The notes below the pieces were generated by a model. It was given only the letters and a program-made list of their open reading frames with translations. It was not told the DNA's origin and did not search any database. This document shows, in pieces, positions 13,296 through 24,048 of a stretch of 64,000 bases of DNA; within the stretch, counting starts at the first letter, position 1; each line of letters opens with the position of its first letter. This stretch comes from Osedax fenrisi. Taxonomy: Eukaryota; Annelida; Polychaeta; Sabellida; Siboglinidae. The position numbers were made by a program, and so were the translations under genes. Where the stretch lies: the NCBI GenBank assembly GCA_964019155.1, contig OZ025240.1, positions 46,558,354 through 46,622,353 of the forward strand, given 5' to 3'.

Positions 13296-13358
<63 letters not shown>
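13296..13358. repeat. (TA)n microsatellite
   Basis: About 60 bp of uninterrupted TA dinucleotide, preceded by a second shorter tract near 13254. Confidence 0.9.
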
Positions 13359-13359
<1 letters not shown>

Positions 13360-13361
<2 letters not shown>

Positions 13362-14810
13362 ATACATTATAGTACTATATTAGTCCACCAGGAATATCTT
13401 GAGACAAGTACATGCATATATTATATGTATATCCAAATGTGTATACATATATTATATTCGTTGCAATATGCATATATGCAAGGTTAACCTATATAACTTA
13501 CAATTCATCTTATTCTTGACAATATAATACTAGGTGTAAGTTAAAAGTATGACACCATTAGTTATGTAGGAAGTTTTGTTATGGCAATATGTAATTAATC
13601 ATAACTAATAAAGTCCAATATACATATATATATATATATATTTATATATCCATATATATATATGTAGATTAAATATTATATTAAGTATATTTTGTATTTT
13701 GCTGTATTATAAAATGTTTATTATCATCTATATATAGTAACTTCTATACGAAATCTGTTCTTTTTCTAAGTTTGTCTACATATTATTTTGTAATTTAATT
13801 GTTTAAATTTTGAAATAATTAACATTTTTGTTTGAATAAAATGTCATCATAATTTTATTTTATTTAAATTTGAAAAAGTAATTCAAATTTTGTATGGCGA
13901 TATTAGTTCTATTTACAATACCGAAGTGTTGAATACAATTCATATAATAGCAACAACGTATTAGAAGTTTTAAATGAGACAGTTACATTCTGTTTAAGAT
14001 AAACACAATGCAATTGTTACAAGCTTATTTATAGTACATATTATATTGTTATAAGTTTATAATAAGTTAATGTTTTATATAGAAAGTATGTAAATAAAAT
14101 AATGCCTGCAATGTTATATAACCAGTGTTATAATACCCCTGATACGTGTTTTAAGAGGTCCACGTGACACTAAAGTCTTCTAAGTGACTTTATCTGTAGA
14201 TTATATTCATAACTACTTTATTATTTATAATATACTGTGAAATAATGTAAATATAGGGAAATATAGGGATCATATTTAATTATTTAATAAAAATACTATA
14301 TATATAATATATATTTTATATTATTATAGAGTAAATAATAATACATTAATATAACATTCGCGTGGCCAACGTAATGCCTAGCTGGAGCTGCAGCAACTCA
14401 CGACACGGATAATATAACATCAGTTATGTAATGCATTGTTTTATTTCCGTGATTTATATAGAACATATTAAATTGGTATACACTTTAAACGCTATACCGT
14501 ATACAAACTAAATTCGGTAGAAGTGCAAAATAATATATATATATAATTATATATATTGTGGATATTACCCCTTCTCTCCGTTTTATCTACTCTCACAAAG
14601 ACTTTACTATCTATAGACTGCGGTAATACGTATTACACGTGGTGTGTACATAGGTATTCATATTATATATTAATAATAATGTAACAGTGTATTGACTCGA
14701 GCAACACGACAGAAGTGTATAGGAGTTAATATGATATATAATTATATAACAAATAAAAAAATAATAGTAGGAAATAAAAATAATAGTAATACCTACACTA
14801 TATACTTGTA
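13360..14810. other. AT-rich non-coding stretch
   Basis: No gene or repeat family identified. Small open frames (for example minus strand 14611-14859) are tyrosine- and isoleucine-rich without domains. Confidence 0.5.
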
Positions 14811-14814
14811 ACAA

Positions 14815-14955
14815 ATATGAATAAAAAAGATATTTAAAACTAATAAAATATGATAACATAGATCACCGAGAAGACTATTCCAGTACCTCGGACCAGTACC
14901 GGTGAAAGCGGCTTTATCAGATTTAGATGAGACATGCGGGGTAGCAATATATTGC
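14815..14955 (-). pseudogene. LINE reverse transcriptase C-terminal remnant
   Basis: On the minus strand the frame from about 14950 reads SKSDKAAFTGTGPRYWNSLL. This matches the C-terminal signature of CR1/L2-like LINE polymerases, usually S-x-K-A-F-x-x-x-GPRLWNSLP. Only about 45 codons are recognisable and there is no catalytic core, so it is a 5'-truncated, decayed fragment. Confidence 0.5.
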
Positions 14956-14959
14956 TACA

Positions 14960-15802
14960 GTTATACAACTTATACAATTATAGTTCACATATACGACATG
15001 GAAGTATGATATACCGGATATTGAATACATATGTTACATCATATGCTACATAAAATATGTATTTATAATGTTAAATACTTCAATAACGCATTAGAAGAAC
15101 ACGACCGACGACCATGTCACCTTCTCGTCTTCTCTACCTTCGTCTCAAGTAGTTGTTCAGTTTTAATAGTGTAGGTTTGCCTAATACGTGTATCACTGCA
15201 GTGGTACGATCAATAGTTCCCATTATTATAATTGAACTAATATATAAATATATACAACGTTCTAAAAATAGATAAAATGATTTATAACAAGTGGAATTTG
15301 AATATTGCATCATACGTTATGCGTCATAGAATGCTTTCGATGCACTACACGCGTATGCCACGTTAGTGATGTATACGATAAGGGAAGAGTTAGATAACCG
15401 ATGTAGATATAAGAGATTAGATAAGTTCAAGGAGGACTAGATGATGAGTGGTCTACACACGAGATGACCTATATCTGACCATGGTCTGACCTATATCTGC
15501 ATATCATTAATTAGGCTTTTGTACGTGGTAATGCATACATTGTAAGATACATCATCTATACATTTGTAAGCGATTTCAAAGTATTGCCAATTAAGACACG
15601 ATACTTACCAGTATCGTATACATGTCGGATAACCGTCCTTAAGTCCTTAAGGAATCGTCCTTGACCATGGCGACTGCGCTAGTGTAAACACGAAGTCTAC
15701 GTTTGAGATATCGGTGTATTAAGTGTATGTGTGTATCAATAATAGCGGGTACAAGTATACTTGTATCTATAGATGTATATGTATCGAGGAACTATTATAA
15801 CG

Positions 15803-15836
<34 letters not shown>

Positions 15837-16345
15837 CTAGTTTTACCAGTTTACCTATAGATCTAGAGGCATCAATAGAGACTTCTATAGCAGGGGTTAT
15901 ATAAAAGAAGTCATTAATTAATCGAAATAGACACACACACGCACACACACATATATATATATAAATATCAGATAAGAAAATAACAGATGTACTATATGTA
16001 ATATATACTATACAATATATACATTGCAATGCTTCATTTGAACATAAACCGACTTCATCGAGACACATAGTTACCACTATACCATAACACTATACAGTGA
16101 ACTTCCGGTTACACAGACTTGAGAAGGTGCCGACACACGTGTATGAGAAATCAACGAATAAGTATTACGTGCATTAGCATAAAATAGCATTTGTAAACAG
16201 TCTGAAGTAAAGTGATTTTATTAGTTAGCAAAAGTTGACTATATATATATATATATAATCACATTTTACATATTTCGGGTTTCGGACTGAAAACTGTGCT
16301 TATAAATCAATCTGCCGTCCATATATGTGTGAAACTAATTTTGTA
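14960..16345. other. non-coding stretch with TA and CA microsatellites
   Basis: Includes TA tracts near 15808-15832 and CA/TA runs near 15930-15962. A TCCTTAAG motif repeats near 15635-15655. No supported gene. Confidence 0.5.
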
Positions 16346-16349
16346 CATG

Positions 16350-16650
16350 TTTGGAGTTGATTATGTAGTACGGATGGATGTAGGGAGAGTGTTCCACGAG
16401 TATGGGACGGATATTGCCCATGCTCGAGTGTTGGTTGAATGTAAGTTGTGTTTAGGAGGAAGTTGAAGTAGTAACGTATTGGTGGAGAGTGTAGTGGTAG
16501 TTGTTAATTTAAGTTTGAGTAGGGATGCTAGATAGTCAGGAGAGTCATGGTGGATTGCTTTATGTGCCAGTAGTAGAGTTTTATAGAGGTTTCTATGGCG
16601 TAGACTACGCCGTATATATAGCCAATTGAGTTTAGCTAGCAATGGATATA
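16350..16650 (-). pseudogene. LINE reverse transcriptase C-terminal remnant
   Basis: A 93-codon minus-strand frame (16361-16642) contains LYKTLLLAHKAIHHDSPDYL followed later by WAISVPYSWNTLPTSIR. These are the conserved C-terminal blocks of non-LTR polymerases of the CR1/L2/Jockey type (LLx-hKAhx-x-x-PxYL and x-x-SVxxPxxWNxLPxxIR). The catalytic part is missing. It is a separate copy from that at 18028-19530, from which it differs in sequence. Confidence 0.65.
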
Positions 16651-16999
16651 TGAATATGGTACTATTTTGATATATATATATATATATATATTCAATAAAT
16701 ATATAAAAATATTGAGATCACGCGTATTACTTATACTGTTTGTTCATTATTATCCTATTTATAAATTTCCATCTGGTTTATTTTATTACTTTAAATGGTA
16801 TGACTGTACTATAGTATACCTAGTTTTATTATTTTTTATTTCTAAATATACACTTTTGAGAAACCATTTATAATTTATTTGAGTGATTTACATTCAATCA
16901 CTCAATTAATCAATATATATATGCCTATTTATGATGAAGGTTCATAATAAGTATTACGACGTAGTTTACAATAATAATAATGACGATGATAACGAGAGA

Positions 17000-17310
17000 A
17001 TAATGATGATTAAGCACGAGGTTAGGTCATCGAATGGTTAATACTAGTCGTTGAAGGTCATCGTAGAGGTGAGAAGGCGTTACGGCCGATGTGGTCAACT
17101 AGCCCTAGGATAGATACGAGGTCATCGGGCGACGAGTGGGCGGTCTAAGAGGCTGACGGCTATTATCATCTGTTTGCGTTCAGATAATTACGTAGGCTAC
17201 AGTAGGACTAGTATCGCTATCTAGCGGAGTTTAGTGGTGTTATAATGCGCATGCGTTCGGCGGTGATTTAATGCGCGAGGGTAAACGTTTCTTTAGTGGT
17301 GTACCCACAG
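17000..17310. promoter_or_regulatory. GC-richer island with an NRF1-like palindrome
   Basis: About 300 bp of higher GC content and CpG in AT-rich flanks. It contains TGCGCATGCG near 17246, a full NRF1-type palindrome, and several GTCATCG words. NRF1 palindromes are typical of animal CpG promoters. No exon, TATA box or splice site could be tied to it, so a regulatory role is inference. Confidence 0.25.
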
Positions 17311-17400
17311 TATTTAATGTTTTTTAAGTTGATATTTTTATAAATTAATACAACTTTTCTATAGGTTTATATATATTTATATACATTTTAATATTGAAAT

Positions 17401-17402
<2 letters not shown>

Positions 17403-17461
<59 letters not shown>
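17403..17461. repeat. (TA)n microsatellite
   Basis: About 58 bp of uninterrupted TA dinucleotide. Confidence 0.9.
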
Positions 17462-17464
<3 letters not shown>

Positions 17465-18027
17465 AACACTGACTGTACCAGAACCTAGTTTTTCCAAACA
17501 ATATTAATATATCCGATTGTTAATAAACATAAAGGGGCGTGGATATTTCTCATAGATATGCACTGTATACAATATAAAATATACTTATTATGCACTTATT
17601 ATGCACTTAAAGTATACCATACACTGTATAATTATAACCCCGATACAAACATACGATATAAAATATTACTAGAAATAATTTAATATAAAAATAAGTTTAT
17701 TTCATATTCGATTATGAATATAATATATTATATTATATTATATATTATATACATCATATAGCATTATATAGCTTAAAAAGCTATAGCTATAGCTTACGAT
17801 GCATGTGTATCATAAATTATGATTCATAATAATAATATTTATCATAACATAATAATTATTATTATTCAAATTATGTAATACATTAATATATTCTATACTA
17901 CTAATTATATATATTAATATTTAATGTGACTTTATTAATAATAATAATAATAGTTATATATTGAAATCACAAATATATATATTGAATACAAAAAAAATAT
18001 AGATATTATATATTGTTATTATAATAT
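17465..18027. other. AT-rich non-coding stretch
   Basis: AT-rich with short ATT and TA repeats and a small palindrome (TAGCTTAAAAAGCTATAGCT) near 17769. No gene seen. Confidence 0.5.
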
Positions 18028-19530
18028 ATTTATTTATTTATTTATATATAGTTTATTGACTACAAAAACACTGTGTGGTTATAGGCCTCGTTAGATAATA
18101 AAAAACAAAAACAAAAATTAATAGAGAACGAATAATAAAATAAAATAGAACGAATTACAATGACTTAAAATGAACATACAGTTTACGTTTAAACAATGAA
18201 ATTGATGTAACACAACGAATATCATAAGGAAGAGAATTCCAGCTTTTCGGAGCAATAACCGAGAAAGCAGATTCAGAGAATGCCAACGATGTAGATAGTT
18301 GCACCAACTTCATGATGTGGCACTTCCGACTGGATCTGTTTGAACTCTGAATAGTAATGTATTGAGCTAAATATTCAGGAAATCCACGGTGAATAGCCTT
18401 ATGTGTAATATACAATAGCCTATGTATACACATATATCTAAACTTAAGCCAGCCTAATGATCTCATTAAATCCGATATAGAAACAATTGAAGCAAATTTT
18501 AGTTTATATAATATACGTATAGCACGACGTTGAATACACTTACGTTTGTACATAAGGTTGACTGGTAAATTACATAATAATGAACAGCAATATATAAGTC
18601 TGCTGAAAACTAGCGAGTGAATTAAACATTTCGTCATGGCGAAGGTAAGCTTATTATGAGATTTTCTAATATTATATAGAAAATAGTTGGCAGTGCGAAT
18701 CATGTTATTAATATGTGGAGAGTAGTCTAGGTGAGATGTTAGAGTGAAACCGAGGGTAGTTATAGATTCAGAAGTTGGTAGAGATAGTAAAAAAGGATGA
18801 GTGATTGATAGTGGAGAACTGGGTCTCGAAAATATGATAGTGTCAGTTTTAGTCATATTTAAGGAGAGAGAGTTATGAGAGAACCATTCAGTGAGATCAG
18901 TAATACAGTTAAACATATACATTTGAATCATATGAAAATCACTAGATCAAGGAAATGACGTATATATCTGTAGATCATCAGCATAAAGATGATAGTGAAT
19001 ATTGGGATATTTGAGAAAAATTGATTTAATAGGGAGAATACAAATAATGAACAATATAGGCCCAAGAACAGAGCCTTGTGGTACACCATGCATGTTAACA
19101 TAAGGAGGAGACAACGAGGAGTTAATCTTAATGGAAGATGTTCTTGATGACACAAAAGACATAAACCAACTGTGTACTTGACCGTATATGCCAATTTCAT
19201 TAAGTCTAATTGAAAGAATATTGTGATCTAGGGTATCAAAGGCACTAGATAAATCAAGTAGTACGAGATAGCATGGGGCTTTATTATCAAGAGATATGAG
19301 AATATCATTAATGATTAAAGTAAGGGCAGTTTCGGTACTACGATGAGGAAGATACGCACTTTGATATTTATCAACAATAGCATTTTACGTAATGTAATTA
19401 ATAAGTTGAGTGGACACAGCTCATTCTAAGGTCTTAGATATTGATGATAACTGATATATTGGACGATAACTTGATACATTAGATTGGTCAATAGTAGTTT
19501 TTAAAAATATAGGAATATATAACAATAGTA
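18028..19530 (-). mobile_element. CR1/L2-like LINE, 5'-truncated and frameshifted
   Basis: The 3' end is marked by a (TTTA)n run at 18028-18048. The 258-codon frame 18155-18931 covers the RT thumb and C-terminal part, ending with FSVIAPKSWNSLPYDIR. A second frame, 18947-19162, carries HGVPQGSVLGPILF and the catalytic box YADDLQIY. Further upstream, in pieces to about 19500, are VLLDLSSAFDTLDH and degenerate finger motifs. Frameshifts near 18940 and 19160 and stops near 19390 make it inactive. No endonuclease domain is present, so it was truncated at the 5' end. Confidence 0.85.
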
Positions 19531-19649
19531 AAAACAATCTAAAGTTTCATATGATGATTGTTTTAACTACTTGTTTAACTTAGTATGAAGTGAAATGTTA
19601 GGATTTACTATTATGTTATCCTATTTTTAAATATAACCTGCATCTCTTG

Positions 19650-19680
<31 letters not shown>

Positions 19681-19681
19681 C

Positions 19682-19803
19682 TGCCTGCGTGGCTTAGTTA
19701 GCTAAAGCGCAAGCAGTAGGATGCGGGTCCAATCCTCGTCCGGACAATTAATGCACCATTGATTAAAATAGGTCTTAACATAATATTTAGAAGTGATATT
19801 ATA

Positions 19804-19848
<45 letters not shown>

Positions 19849-19995
19849 TTTATAAATATATGATCGGCTCTCATTATAATCATGGATGCCTTAACAAGAG
19901 AGCGGCCTCGAAGGGATATTGGAGCCATATTGTTATATGTGAAAACTTTATCTAAGTTCCTGGATGGGATGAAAGTAATCCAAACAATTAAAATA
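19682..19995 (+). mobile_element. tRNA-derived SINE, expanded internally by (TA)n
   Basis: The head has an A-box-like TGGCTTAGTTAG at 19690 and a B-box-like GGTCCAATCC at 19726. The body then matches the copy at 35256 (ATTTAGAAGTGATAT, CGGCTCTCATTATAA, CCTGGATGGGATGAAAG). A TA run of about 35 bp in the middle lengthens this copy. A short open frame over the tail is not a gene. Confidence 0.75.
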
Positions 19996-20067
19996 ACAAT
20001 ATGTATAGGTTATTTATCAGTAGTTAATATTTATCCATTATGTACACTATTTTGTTTTATAATTAAT

Positions 20068-20073
20068 ATAGTT

Positions 20074-20109
<36 letters not shown>

Positions 20110-20133
20110 GTAGTAGTAGTAGTATACTATAGT
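20068..20133. repeat. (GTA)n trinucleotide repeat
   Basis: About 20 GTA/TAG units with one interruption, just downstream of the SINE tail. Confidence 0.85.
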
Positions 20134-20344
20134 GGTATTATAATTTATTCTATTGTATTCATTATAATCAAATTTTGTGTAAATTGTTCGGAATTGAGAT
20201 ATAGGTAATGACCTAATACCAGGCTCCCTGCTAATACTAATAAAAATAATAAAGATATGGCGATATCCATACTACAAAATAAAACATATATATATTACAA
20301 ACAACTAGTTTTGAAATTAATGTATTAAAGTGCAATTCATAAAG

Positions 20345-20830
20345 TAATTGATGTAATTTCAAGTACTTATCTGTGTAGTTTTGTTGTTGTATTTTTTAAA
20401 CATTTCTTGTTAGTTATTCTCTTGGGGAGTTTATTCCAAAGAGATGAGTAATCAGTATATGTATATTGTGTTTTAAAATGGTATTATTTTATAACCTCAC
20501 ATTTTTTCTATCTTTAAATTCAATTGATTATGTAATGTATGTAGGAAGTTTAGTATGCATTACAGTATGTATGATATCTAGTGTTTTGTAAATGGATCAA
20601 AGTTTAAAGGTAAGCTATTTAGTTTTATACGGTAGTATGTAGTATGCGTTCATTTTGGAAGCTTAAAATAAGTCTTAAGGTGTTTAGTTCATAATTTGTT
20701 AATTAATATTGAGCGTAGTTTAATTATATCAGTAAGTAGTGAGGCGTCATAGTAATCAAGTTCCGATATTATATAAGCGGATGTTATTATCTTGAGAGAT
20801 GTTCGGTTCTGAAAGTGATTTATTTATTGA
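20345..20830 (-). pseudogene. probable LINE C-terminal remnant
   Basis: Reading the minus strand near 20385-20445 gives SLWNKLPKRITNKKCLK, the typical C-terminal block of LINE polymerases. The rest to about 20830 contains stops and only loosely similar words, so the extent is approximate. Confidence 0.4.
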
Positions 20831-20838
20831 ATTGACAT

Positions 20839-20842
<4 letters not shown>

Positions 20843-20900
<58 letters not shown>
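20843..20900. repeat. (TA)n microsatellite
   Basis: About 58 bp of TA dinucleotide preceded by a short CA run. Confidence 0.9.
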
Positions 20901-20902
<2 letters not shown>

Positions 20903-20904
20903 GG

Positions 20905-21520
20905 TATACCCTATACATTAATGTTACATTGTGTTATCCTTAATGATATTTGCTTATTCAATATTAATTGTATATCGAGTTTAAAACATAGCGTTGTTAT
21001 ATAGGTTTTTATTTCTATTTCTATATTAGCTATTTGTATACGAGTTAGGGGAGGTGGAAGTACGCGTTTGATAGGAATGATAATATATTATGTTTTCATA
21101 GAGATACACCTCTAATGACATATCAACTTTGTAATATACAAGATTAATACGCTTTATTCGTATACTTATCTCCCTTTTTCCGATACTCTTAACTAATACG
21201 ATTACTATTAAACTCGGTTCTCAAAAATATTATAAATCTACTTACATCTACTAAAACATTAATTACTGTCCACCCTTTTCTTTGGTTCTATCGAAAATTT
21301 CAACTGTAAGAAGATTATCGAAAATGTGAGAAGATATCCATTTTAAATCCTTCGTATAATAAATGATTGCTATTTCATTAATCATGCTTCTTCATTTACA
21401 AAAAGTACTATAAAATATATTATTAGAAATGGATTTTCCATAATGAACCTGCTGCTATATATTGCTCCCTTACGTTGGATTATCAGTTCAAAATATCTGC
21501 TGTATTAAAGGCATTCATTC
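20905..21520. other. non-coding stretch
   Basis: Slightly less AT-rich than the average of the region. No open frame or repeat family recognised. Confidence 0.45.
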
Positions 21521-21529
21521 TGTTACTAC

Positions 21530-21827
21530 TAGTGATGGGAATGAAACCCAATTTTAAGGTTTCTAAACGGTTTCAGTTTCAAAGATAATGGTTTCGAAAC
21601 GGTTTCAGTTTCAATATATATATATGTATTTCGATAATAATACATTTTAATTAAATTCGGTATATATTTAATATATTAACATAGTTTCATTTTAAAATGT
21701 AAATCCTGAATTACTCGAAATATACTCGAAATTACTCGCAATTACTCGAAACCTACTAGGAATCGTTATTTGGACATTTTAATTACTCGAAACCACTCGA
21801 AAATTACTCGGTTCGATCCCATCACTA
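21530..21827. mobile_element. hAT-type MITE with 8-bp target duplication
   Basis: The left end starts TAGTGATGGGAATGAAACC and the right end, reverse-complemented, starts TAGTGATGGGATCGAACCG. The element is flanked on both sides by GTTACTAC (21522-21529 and 21828-21835), a perfect 8-bp direct repeat. An 8-bp duplication and TAGTGATGGG termini are characteristic of hAT transposons. The 298-bp body has no coding capacity and contains repeated GGTTTCGAAAC/GGTTTCAG words on the left and ATTACTCGAAA words on the right. It must have been mobilised in trans. Confidence 0.9.
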
Positions 21828-21835
21828 GTTACTAC

Positions 21836-22566
21836 AGCTCACCGTTAATCCCGTATATAACTACCATTCTCCCCACGATGTAAACACCGTATCCCCTCCC
21901 TCACCCATATATCTATGTATTATTTTACCCTACATTTATTCTATATTATACTTCGAATACTCAACATCATACATTCCTCGCGATATTAAAATTATATTAT
22001 ATTTGTCTCCCGGAATTTTATAAAATATCTCTAAATACGAGAGATTTTAGAAATTACACAATATGGGATTAATTTCCTCCTACCATCCGCTTTTAGCTCC
22101 CACAAACGTTTCTTAATCTTTTGTTTTTTATTTCTTTCCTTCCTATAATATATAAATATTCCAACCTATTCTTTATATATTCTTTATTTTTATATAGTTT
22201 TCCTCCAAATTATTAATATAATATCAAAGGAAAATATGTCGGCGTAAGTGTATACTCCATGGGATATATTGCAATACATGGGGAATACATGGAGTGCATG
22301 GGATATATTACCCAGCTCTGGGGATTGGTGATGCTTAAAGGTGAAAAGTTTAGTTTTTATGATGGCATATATGTATTAATATATATATATATATACTTTT
22401 TATGACTATTTTTTTACTGATATCCTGGATAGAAATTTATATTATAATCTAATATTTTATTTAATATTATTTTAATTTTATACATAATTTTCCCCCCCAC
22501 AATCACATTGGGTGAACGACTTGATAAGCTCTGCTTTTTCGTTCATCCAGGCTAATGCCCAAACTC

Positions 22567-22634
<68 letters not shown>

Positions 22635-23677
22635 TGCCACAAAAGGGTACACTAGGTTTTAACGGTACGCTTCATGTCAGAAATGGGTACGCTATATATT
22701 ACAATACTGATAAATGGAGAAAGAATGTATTCTAATTTTCACAGAAAATTCGTATATTTTCCTAATAGGAATATATTCCATTATACTTTTATATATTTCC
22801 CCCGATTTCTTAAAAAAGAAGACTCAAATCCCAGAATATATATATATATATATATATATGAGCATCATTTCTATGTAATGGGCATAGTATTAATATGTTG
22901 CACTCATACTAATACTTGCATACAACATCAATTGATGTTGTTATTTAAATACCTATCTTTGACAACATACATAATACGTATTATACTCTGTACAGAGTTG
23001 ATTTCAAAACAAGGATAGTACTAAGAACCGGAATAACTCAGGATATGACATGTCAACTTGATGACTGTATTTAGCCTATATGCGTATCTATTAGGCTGTA
23101 GCCTATAGATATATCTATAAACAAACTATGATGATAATGATGATGATAGTATAAACGTTAATTATAATTATAGGTACCTACTTAATAATATATTGATCAT
23201 CAAGACTTGATGTAATGCCATGGAGACTTTATTGTAGGTCTTGTTTAGTGGGCCGGTTATATTATAAACTATTACACTGTCTTATATCAAATAATTATAT
23301 AATACTATACTAATACTATAGTATACTATTATCTTATATAAATAAAAAATGGACTCCGATGCATTGATTAATCAACATCTATAATAATGTAACTCGAATA
23401 CTCGTGGCTATTTATCTGATACAGTACATATGCCACATCGGGTGATGTCATCTTAAGTACTCACTGTACTTATCATTCGCTGTGTTGGGTGGTGATTCCT
23501 TATGTATATAGTTATAACCCTTGTGATCATTGCGGATGTTGACACACCGCTCGTCCTACTCGCCACTAGAGGGAGCCACGCGATGTCATTACGTAATATA
23601 TCATGACGTATTCTATATGCTATTACGTAATATCATTTGTAACGCGCATTCTTATGTAATACACGATAAAGTAATTA

Positions 23678-23720
<43 letters not shown>

Positions 23721-23740
23721 CATACACTTATAGACACACA

Positions 23741-23784
<44 letters not shown>

Positions 23785-24045
23785 TACACACACATATATA
23801 CATATATAGATATATTTTATTGATTAATGACATTGATTCATTACTTTTACATCTATAAACATATGTATTTTGACACATTAACCCAGAGTGGTAGCCATAC
23901 ATATATGTATACAACACAAACAGTCATACATATCATTTAAATTATATAATTATTTGATAATAAATTAAGACGTGATTTTAGATATCCATGATATAAAGAC
24001 AATTGTCTTTATATTATAGTTAACTATATATAGTATATAGATATA
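21836..24045. other. non-coding stretch with many TA runs
   Basis: TA tracts lie near 22382, 22590-22625, 23682-23716 and 23749-23781. A short reiterated GCATGGGATATATT / ACATGGGGAATA sequence is near 22258-22310. Open frames here (for example 22674-23018) are dominated by translated TA repeats (IYIYIY) and lack domains. Confidence 0.5.
23563..23575 (+). promoter_or_regulatory. CTCF-like motif
   Basis: CCACTAGAGGGAG differs from the canonical bilaterian CTCF core (CCASYAGRKGGCRS) at one central position. It lies in a short GC-richer island with several TTACGTAA sites. Binding is not established, and some early-branching animal phyla lack CTCF. Confidence 0.25.
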
Positions 24046-24048
24046 CTA

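Noticed and set aside
19690..19740. tRNA gene
   Set aside because: A- and B-box-like words are present, but the sequence continues into a body shared with three other loci, so it is a SINE head. The same applies at 35266-35320.
22674..23018. 114-codon plus-strand frame
   Set aside because: Contains an IYIYIY stretch from a TA repeat and has no domain, neighbour exon or splice signal.
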